Positions 22,900 to 28,050 of a stretch of 28,050 nt of DNA are shown one piece after another. Source of the DNA: an uncultured Eubacteriales bacterium (GTDB lineage Bacteria; Bacillota; Clostridia; Christensenellales; UBA1242); contig CARNVA010000004.1 in assembly GCA_949031345.1 (NCBI GenBank), positions 68,613 to 96,662 of the forward strand, written 5' to 3'. The notes beneath the pieces were generated by a model, which ran no database searches, was not told the DNA's origin, and saw only the letters and a list, made by a program, of their open reading frames with translations. The number at the start of each line of letters is the position of its first letter. Position 1 is the first letter of the stretch. A program made the translations under genes and the position numbers.

Positions 22900-23766
22900 A
22901 TGAAGATAATAATTTACACATCATTTCCCTGCGTAATCAAATGTGACGGAAAGCAGGAAAGAATAAGCCAAAATGAGCATTTAGTGTTGGAAGAGACTGA
23001 CAAAAAGATTTTTGTTGAGCCGCTTGGCAAGGATAGTTATGGTTTTGAAATAGACTTTGACAGCCCTAGCCCTCTTTATAGAATAATAAAAAAAGAGGAT
23101 AAAATTTTAATATTCTTGCTTGACGGACTGCTCGCAGAAAATGTCACCTGCCACAATTTCAACTATAATGGTGTCAAAAGCAGTGTTGAGATTGGAAAGC
23201 GAAAGTTTATTTTTGCAAACAGCAACAGCAAAAAAATCATTCGACTTTTAAGCAATGTGCAAAACATCAAGGTGGGCGCTTTCCTTTTTATCGACTATGT
23301 AAGTTTTGAGGATAACGGCGAAGATGTGCTTATTGCCTACAACCCCAAAAAGAACAGTGCCAAAGTTTTCAGGGCTGACAAAATAGAGCTTGAAAAAGAT
23401 GGCTTTACTGTGCATAAGACCTATTTTAATTACAAACAAATTGAAGAACATTATTATGTAGACTCTGCCGGGCTTAAAGTGAAAAACAAAAGTTTTGTCA
23501 CTGCCGAAAGCATGCCTTCACCTATTGAAGCATTGCCATATAAATTTATGGTTGGAGTAAAGTGTGGTGATTATGCCGCCTGCATGAACATGATTTCACA
23601 CTCACTTGCACAAAAGCTCAATACCGAAACATTGAAAGATTATTTTGGCGAAATTTCATATTTCTATATGATAAGCCCATATTCTTGTTTTGCCATCTCA
23701 AACAACCAAAATAAGATTTTTGAATTTTCAATTGCAAACGATAAAATCATAGATATTTTTGATTAA
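22900..23766 (+). CDS. Unrecognised 288-residue protein
   Basis: A soluble protein with no signal or membrane segment. It is rich in alternating hydrophobic residues typical of beta-strands (MKIIIYTSFPCVIKCDG, KIFVEPLG, GFEIDFD, LIFLLDGLL), and looks like repeated beta-sandwich or propeller-like blades, closing with FAISNNQNKIFEFSIANDKIIDIF. I do not recognise the family and assign no function. The start at 22900 has no Shine-Dalgarno; the next in-frame ATG is far downstream and would cut into the strand pattern, so I keep this start. Divergent from the Myb-like gene and convergent with the metallo-beta-lactamase operon. Confidence 0.72.
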   Translation: MKIIIYTSFPCVIKCDGKQERISQNEHLVLEETDKKIFVEPLGKDSYGFEIDFDSPSPLYRIIKKEDKILIFLLDGLLAENVTCHNFNYNGVKSSVEIGKRKFIFANSNSKKIIRLLSNVQNIKVGAFLFIDYVSFEDNGEDVLIAYNPKKNSAKVFRADKIELEKDGFTVHKTYFNYKQIEEHYYVDSAGLKVKNKSFVTAESMPSPIEALPYKFMVGVKCGDYAACMNMISHSLAQKLNTETLKDYFGEISYFYMISPYSCFAISNNQNKIFEFSIANDKIIDIFD

Positions 23767-23835
23767 ACTTAATATCGTTAAATTAAAAATTATATTGTTT
23801 AAAAAATCAACTTAATTGGCAGCGAAGTTGACACA

Positions 23836-23870
23836 AAAAAACACGGAATATAAATAATTTCGTGTTTTTT
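23836..23870. terminator. Bidirectional terminator between the 22900 gene and the MBL operon
   Basis: Arms AAAAAACACG (23836-23845) and CGTGTTTTTT (23861-23870), extendable inward by a G-T and two A-T pairs, with T-runs on both strands. It ends the plus-strand gene and the minus-strand operon. Confidence 0.8.
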
Positions 23871-23910
23871 CATGATTTTTTGCTTTTTTTTGTAAATTTT
23901 TGCTAATTTT
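23865..23910. other. Short run of phased T-tracts in the operon 3' region
   Basis: T-runs centred near 23867, 23878, 23887, 23899 and 23908, about 10 bp apart. Like the arrays at 3524-3606 and 10964-11095 it lies directly 3' of a minus-strand gene. Confidence 0.35.
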
Positions 23911-23943
23911 ACTTAAATTATTTGTTATTTATTAAAAACAACT

Positions 23944-25077
23944 TTATGCAGCCCACGCACTTGGACAGGTGCGATTTGCTTTAAACCAATCGGTTTCTTT
24001 CAGTTTAAGATTATTATTACTGCAAGTCACATCAATATTATTTTTGTCAACATTTATCACAACATTGCCATTCATGCTTGAAAAGCCTGCGTCTTTATAT
24101 TTTGTATTTCCGTCTTTGTCAACTACTTCTTCTACCTGTCCCACCGTTGTCACATAGACCTCATCCGTCCACTTTGAAATTCGGTCAATAAACAGTTGTG
24201 TTGGGAAGGTGTTTGAAAAATTTTGTGTATATTCAACGCTGCCTGCTACGCAAGTCACAACGACAATTTCAGGTTGAATGACCTCCAAAAGACAATCATT
24301 GCTTGAAGTCTTTGAGCCGTGATGTCCTGCCTTATAAAGTTTAACCTTGCCTAAAGTATTATAGCTTACAAGATATTCTTCACCTTTTTCTTCTAAGTCG
24401 CCAGTGAAGAGATATTTGTTTGCACCCTGTTCTATTTGAAAACAAACTGAATAGTTGTTTTCGTCAGAGCTTTTATTTTCATAATAATAATTATATAAAA
24501 TATTCAATGTTACGCCGTCACCGATTTCATAGCTTCTTTGACCACCATTTTCACCCTTCCAGCATTCGAGAGCTGTATAATGCTTTGCGCCTTGTTCGAC
24601 CTCAGCCTCTCTTTTTTGAACATATCTATTCAAAACCGCCGTGCTTTTATCTGTTTTTGGGAAATCTATGATAGTTTTGACTTCATACATATCAAACAAA
24701 CTTTGATTTGACCCGTCGCCAGCAAAAGCGGCAATATGGTCTTGGTCTGCATGTGTGACAATAACATATTCAAGCACACCATCATCTACATATTGGTTTA
24801 CATATTCTTGAATTGCCTTGCTGCTGTTTGTTCTAGAGCCACCGTCAACCAGAATATCTGTATCGCCACATTTGATATATATGCTGTCGCCTGTATAATT
24901 ATTGCCCACCTCAAGAAAATGAATGGAAAGGTTTCCACTGGTTACGATTTTTGTTGGGTCTTCATCTTTTACAGGATTAAGTACAAACAAATTGATTAAA
25001 AATCCGCCAGCAAGCCCAACGCAAGCAAATATCAAAATAATCAACAATTTGAAAAGGCCTTTGATAAGTTTAATCAT
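23944..25077 (-). CDS. Membrane-anchored ComEC-type metallo-beta-lactamase-fold hydrolase
   Basis: 377 residues. The basic N terminus plus one hydrophobic helix (about 7-33) predicts an uncleaved anchor with the enzyme outside the cell. The rest matches the ComEC/Rec2 C-terminal hydrolase type of the metallo-beta-lactamase fold: LEVGNNYTGDSIYIKCG and ILVDGG (D78), THADQDH (H109, D111, D113, H114), YLFTGDLEE (D227) and KAGHHGSKTSSN (H252-H253). In ComEC this domain is thought to degrade the non-transported DNA strand; here there are no channel helices, so the substrate may be extracellular nucleic acid or another phosphodiester. GGAGG precedes the ATG, which overlaps the upstream gene's stop by ATGA, implying translational coupling. 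Last gene of the operon. Confidence 0.85.
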   Translation of the reverse strand: MIKLIKGLFKLLIILIFACVGLAGGFLINLFVLNPVKDEDPTKIVTSGNLSIHFLEVGNNYTGDSIYIKCGDTDILVDGGSRTNSSKAIQEYVNQYVDDGVLEYVIVTHADQDHIAAFAGDGSNQSLFDMYEVKTIIDFPKTDKSTAVLNRYVQKREAEVEQGAKHYTALECWKGENGGQRSYEIGDGVTLNILYNYYYENKSSDENNYSVCFQIEQGANKYLFTGDLEEKGEEYLVSYNTLGKVKLYKAGHHGSKTSSNDCLLEVIQPEIVVVTCVAGSVEYTQNFSNTFPTQLFIDRISKWTDEVYVTTVGQVEEVVDKDGNTKYKDAGFSSMNGNVVINVDKNNIDVTCSNNNLKLKETDWFKANRTCPSAWAA

Positions 25078-25565
25078 TTTGCGCCTCCTGCTCTAGCAAT
25101 GCAGGTTTGATTTAACGCAGCCTGGCTGTAAAATCGTATTGCTCCATTTTCACTCGTAACTGTTTCGCTTTCTTCAACAGGAATGTTAGGCTCTTGTTCG
25201 ATTTCTGGCTCACTGACAATCACAATGCGATAGCGCGCAACATTTTTATATTTAAAATTGTTGGTTGTATATTTGATTGTATATCTTCCGGCTGTGGTTA
25301 TATCAACCTCACCTTCAATCTTGATATCTTTCTCGCCCACCTTCTTTCCAAAAGCAATTGCACTTGCATTTTGTTCGACATATTCGTCACCGACCTCAAG
25401 GTAAATCACCTTATCGCCATTAACCTCAAACATGTCATTTCTGGATATATAATTATTAAGATAGAAACCGCCCACACCTCCGCCAAGTAGGATAATTAGC
25501 AAGAAAAGTAAGAAAAATGATGATTTTTTGCGTTTTTTCCTGCTTTTTTCATGTTTTTTCGCCAT
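25074..25565 (-). CDS. Membrane-anchored protein with one bacterial Ig-like (DUF5011-type) domain
   Basis: 163 residues. A strongly basic N terminus (KKHEKSRKKRKK) and a hydrophobic helix (about 15-40) predict an anchor with the rest outside. Residues about 48-127 fit the DUF5011-type Ig-like domain: an opening strand with 'LEVGDEYVEQNASAIAFGKK', then 'IEGEVDITTAGRYTIKYTTNNFKYKNVARYRIVIV', which matches the family's 'vDt.t.GtYtvtYt......a...R.V.V'. A Glu/Pro-rich linker and a short Cys-containing tail follow. ATG 25565 is chosen because GGAGGTGA lies 6-7 nt upstream; the longer frame from 25592 has no such site and would overlap the AAA gene. It starts 1 nt after the AAA gene's stop and overlaps the MBL gene by 4 nt. 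Confidence 0.8.
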   Translation of the reverse strand: MAKKHEKSRKKRKKSSFFLLFLLIILLGGGVGGFYLNNYISRNDMFEVNGDKVIYLEVGDEYVEQNASAIAFGKKVGEKDIKIEGEVDITTAGRYTIKYTTNNFKYKNVARYRIVIVSEPEIEQEPNIPVEESETVTSENGAIRFYSQAALNQTCIARAGGAK

Positions 25566-25566
25566 A

Positions 25567-27699
25567 TTATTCACCTCCAAGCTCTTTTTCACTTAATTCT
25601 TCAGTGCCTATAAGTTGGTCATAAAACTCAAGTTTTTCCTCTCCAAAATGTTCTGAAACAAACTTGCGAATTTCCTCTTTTTCCTTTGCGTATCTAAGCC
25701 TTAACAGCAGTGCAACAATTGAATTTTCATCCTTTGGAAGTTGACTTTCATCATATTCGCCGCTTAAGATTTTCTTTCTGCTTAACAACTGATTTTTTGC
25801 AAACTTAACAAACTTTCCTGCCATGTCAAGCCCTATCTTGTTTGCAATAAGCTCTATCTTAAACACCTCTCCATTATCATAAAGAATGTTTGAAACCTGC
25901 TCCCAGCCGCGTGGGTCAACCACATGGCTTTGGTTTTCATAAGCGTCATATTTTGAAAACAGCACCTCTTCGCCTTCTTTTGCAATAAAGGCTGCAACTA
26001 CTGGATGAATATTCAGCCTGCCGTCTCCCTTCTGACTTTTCTCGCTTCCCCAAATGAGAAACTCCTTTACATCAATGTCAAGCTCTACATGAGCATAAAA
26101 CCTTCTAAAAAGAGGCTCTGGCATATTATATGCGGCGTTTGAGTCAGAAATTGAATTTCCTGCTGCCGCCACCACGCAATTGTCAGGAAGTTTTCCATTT
26201 TGACCATCAATTGTGCGGCTTTGAATTATATGATAAATCAGTGATTGTTCGCTTGGTCTGACATTGGTCACCTCGTCTATAAAAAGAACATGGTTTTTAT
26301 TTGGCTCTGCCTCACACACCTCGCAAAGTCGTTGATACCAAGTTGGCGCAAGCCAAACAGTCTTCTCATTCTCGTTTTTGTACGCAGTTTTGCCAACAAT
26401 CTCTTCTGGAAGCATACCGTTTCGCAGTTGAAGCATAACACAGTCTGGGTCAAGGTTTTTCACCCTTCGTGATTTTCCCACTCCACTTACGCCATGAAGC
26501 ATGAATGACTGACCATTTTTCAAATAAAACCTCAATTGTTGTTCAACTGAAAGTGCGCGATTGTCAATCGACACATCATAGGTTTCAAAATATTCATTAT
26601 TGCAATTTTTCTGGTTGTTTGAATGGTTATTTTCAGATTTTTTAACCTCATTTGCAAGGGCTGCACTGAGTTGTTTTTCATCAAAAAGAGCCTCTTCTAA
26701 AAATCCGTTTTCTTTAAAATCATAAGTTTTCTTTTTATTAAAACCAAGTTGCCCTTTATTATTTACAAAGGCGTACGCCTTGCCTGAAATTGAGTTTAAG
26801 TAATATCTGATTACTGATTGCTGCCACCTATTTGAGTTTAAGCCAAGATCAAACGGAATGCCGCTAAGCAAGCCGTCTTCACTTCTAAGCATAAGCTCTG
26901 TCGCACTTTCATCACCTTTTGGGTTTATCACTTTTGGCATTTCTTCCCAGTTTCTAATTATGAAATTGATAGGCTCTACTTCAAACCAAACCGGCTTGTC
27001 CTTTTCAACCACGCTTCCATCATTAAAGCGGCACTGTTTTTCAAGCACTACTCTGACAAATCTGCGTCCTTCAAAATAAAATTCTTCGTGCTGTTCAAGC
27101 TCGCAAACCCCATTAAAGCTTCCGCTGAATTTCTTGCCTGTATGATATAAATTGCCCGTTTGATAGGCAAGTTCAAGCTTAAATTCATTTTTTTCTTCCA
27201 CTTTAGTTTGTGGAAAAACAAGGTTAGGGAATTTTATAGTATGATAGCACAAATTTCTAAGACCGAGAGAATAACCTTTAAAGTTTTCGCTTTCTTCAAG
27301 AGCATTTAAACTCAGATTGAAAGCTGGACAGATTAAATAATCGCTCATAGAACAGGCGGCAAATTCGGCAACTTTGCCTTCCATATCAATGTGATAGACA
27401 TATTGATTTCTTACAGACCTGTTAAGCACCTTGTTTGAAGCATCAACATAGGGAGTTGACAGCCAAACATTACCTTTATAATGGCCGCTTGGACTTTTAT
27501 AGTTGTCAGACCTTGCCCCGCCGCATGCAATGGCATAGTCACTTGCGCCTGCCACTCTTTTCAAAAAATCTACACTTCGGTTAAGCTCAGCCTCTTCAAT
27601 AAAAACCCTATCCTTAGACCAAGGATAGAGCCCTTTTTTATTTTTGTTTTCTGAAAAATATTTCTTAAATTCCACTTCTGTGCTTCCTTTAAAACTCAT
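25567..27699 (-). CDS. MoxR-like AAA ATPase fused to a large DUF6273-like N-terminal region
   Basis: 710 residues. The C-terminal half is a MoxR/dynein-type AAA ATPase: Walker A GVSGVGKS (403-410), Walker B VLFIDEV (471-477, D475, E476), sensor-1 AAAGNS (N515) and an RR pair at 532-533 as arginine finger. The helical lid contains DPRGWE, usual in this family. MoxR ATPases remodel or assemble partner complexes, often with VWA proteins. The N-terminal ~330 residues are unusual. 'NVWLSTPYV...VYHIDMEGKV...ICPAFNLSL' (78-131) and 'VWFEVEPINFII...SGIPFDLG...RWQQSVIRYYLN' (237-302) read like two parts of DUF6273, a domain often seen in secreted Firmicutes proteins. An Asn-rich linker (350-370) separates the halves. 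Weak ribosome site. Its stop is 1 nt from the next start: same operon. Enzyme activity likely; client unknown. Confidence 0.82.
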   Translation of the reverse strand: MSFKGSTEVEFKKYFSENKNKKGLYPWSKDRVFIEEAELNRSVDFLKRVAGASDYAIACGGARSDNYKSPSGHYKGNVWLSTPYVDASNKVLNRSVRNQYVYHIDMEGKVAEFAACSMSDYLICPAFNLSLNALEESENFKGYSLGLRNLCYHTIKFPNLVFPQTKVEEKNEFKLELAYQTGNLYHTGKKFSGSFNGVCELEQHEEFYFEGRRFVRVVLEKQCRFNDGSVVEKDKPVWFEVEPINFIIRNWEEMPKVINPKGDESATELMLRSEDGLLSGIPFDLGLNSNRWQQSVIRYYLNSISGKAYAFVNNKGQLGFNKKKTYDFKENGFLEEALFDEKQLSAALANEVKKSENNHSNNQKNCNNEYFETYDVSIDNRALSVEQQLRFYLKNGQSFMLHGVSGVGKSRRVKNLDPDCVMLQLRNGMLPEEIVGKTAYKNENEKTVWLAPTWYQRLCEVCEAEPNKNHVLFIDEVTNVRPSEQSLIYHIIQSRTIDGQNGKLPDNCVVAAAGNSISDSNAAYNMPEPLFRRFYAHVELDIDVKEFLIWGSEKSQKGDGRLNIHPVVAAFIAKEGEEVLFSKYDAYENQSHVVDPRGWEQVSNILYDNGEVFKIELIANKIGLDMAGKFVKFAKNQLLSRKKILSGEYDESQLPKDENSIVALLLRLRYAKEKEEIRKFVSEHFGEEKLEFYDQLIGTEELSEKELGGE

Positions 27700-27747
27700 C
27701 TTTAATCAGCTTTTAAAAGTGCGATGACAGCAAAGTCTTGTTCAAAC

Positions 27748-28050
27748 TTACTCCATCTCATCTTCATCAGTTTCGCTTTCATTTTCAACTTCTGCATCTC
27801 TACCAACAACAGTATGGCCTTCTGTGTCTTTCTTAACTGTGGCGATGCCGACTTCACCATTTTCAATCATTTCAGCAAGCTCTTCTTCAGAGGCAGAAAC
27901 CACCATTTCAACAGTTTTTACATACTCTCTGTATTCTCTAAAGAGGTTTCTCTTCACTTTTGTTGGAATATGAAACTCAATTTTGCGTCTTTGAAAAATA
28001 TCATTTTCATCCTTCACAATATCTGTAAAGTGGTCAAGAATATACAAAGT
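27748..28050 (-). CDS. C-terminal fragment of an unidentified operon gene (runs off the window)
   Basis: About 100 residues of the C terminus; the frame is open to the window edge, so the true start is outside. The apparent TTG start at 28047 is probably internal. The visible part opens with a hydrophobic strand (LYILDHFTDIV), then a basic mixed region (RRKIEFHIPTKVKRNLFREYREYVKTVE), an Ala/Glu helix and an acidic Glu/Asp tail. MoxR-type ATPases usually sit next to a VWA-domain gene, so this may be one, but no VWA metal-site motif is visible here. It lies 48 nt upstream of the AAA gene on the same strand. Confidence 0.7.
   Translation of the reverse strand, partial: TLYILDHFTDIVKDENDIFQRRKIEFHIPTKVKRNLFREYREYVKTVEMVVSASEEELAEMIENGEVGIATVKKDTEGHTVVGRDAEVENESETDEDEME

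Noticed and set aside
1..28050. CRISPR array, tRNA or rRNA genes, insertion sequences, att sites
   Set aside because: No regularly spaced direct repeats, no cloverleaf-like stretch in any intergenic region, no transposase or integrase coding, and no terminal repeats were seen.

Overview
The window looks like chromosome from a low-GC Gram-positive bacterium (Bacillota, probably Clostridia). Evidence: AT-rich sequence, purine-rich Shine-Dalgarno sites before most genes, housekeeping-type promoters (TTGACA, 17 bp, TATAAT-like), intrinsic terminators with long T tails, a SpoIIP cell-wall hydrolase and an AddAB recombination nuclease. TGA is used as a stop, so the code is standard. I see no tRNA, rRNA, CRISPR array, insertion sequence or prophage. 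No stretch without a gene exceeds 300 bases. Lineage below class is not determinable by eye.

Left part (1-8400): a GT28/MGDG-synthase-like glycosyltransferase on the plus strand; then glmS and spoIIP on the minus strand; two tiny divergent Cro/C1-type regulators whose promoters overlap back to back; a membrane protein resembling YugP-family zinc peptidases but lacking the HEXXH zinc site; a small membrane protein; an HD-domain hydrolase; and an unrecognised 195-residue protein behind a consensus promoter.

Middle (8600-21800), all minus strand: a 763-residue membrane protein with coiled coil, six tandem seven-residue D/G repeats and three evenly spaced AT-hooks. A stretch of about 130 bp of T-tracts spaced near the helical repeat lies just upstream of its promoter. 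Then addA and addB, which in many Firmicutes are adjacent, are here separated by a DUF262/DUF1524 defence-type gene and a small unrecognised gene, each with its own promoter or terminator. AddB lacks the N-terminal P-loop.

Right part (21800-28050): a probable gene remnant, a Myb/SANT-like coiled-coil protein, an unrecognised plus-strand gene, and a tight minus-strand operon entering from beyond the right edge. That operon holds an unidentified C-terminal fragment, a MoxR-like AAA ATPase fused to a large N-terminal region that includes DUF6273-like sequence, a membrane-anchored Ig-like protein, and a membrane-anchored ComEC-type metallo-beta-lactamase protein. It is the best candidate for an undescribed system, followed by the AT-hook membrane protein with its curved-DNA upstream region.

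Family assignments come from remembered motifs; no database search was run.
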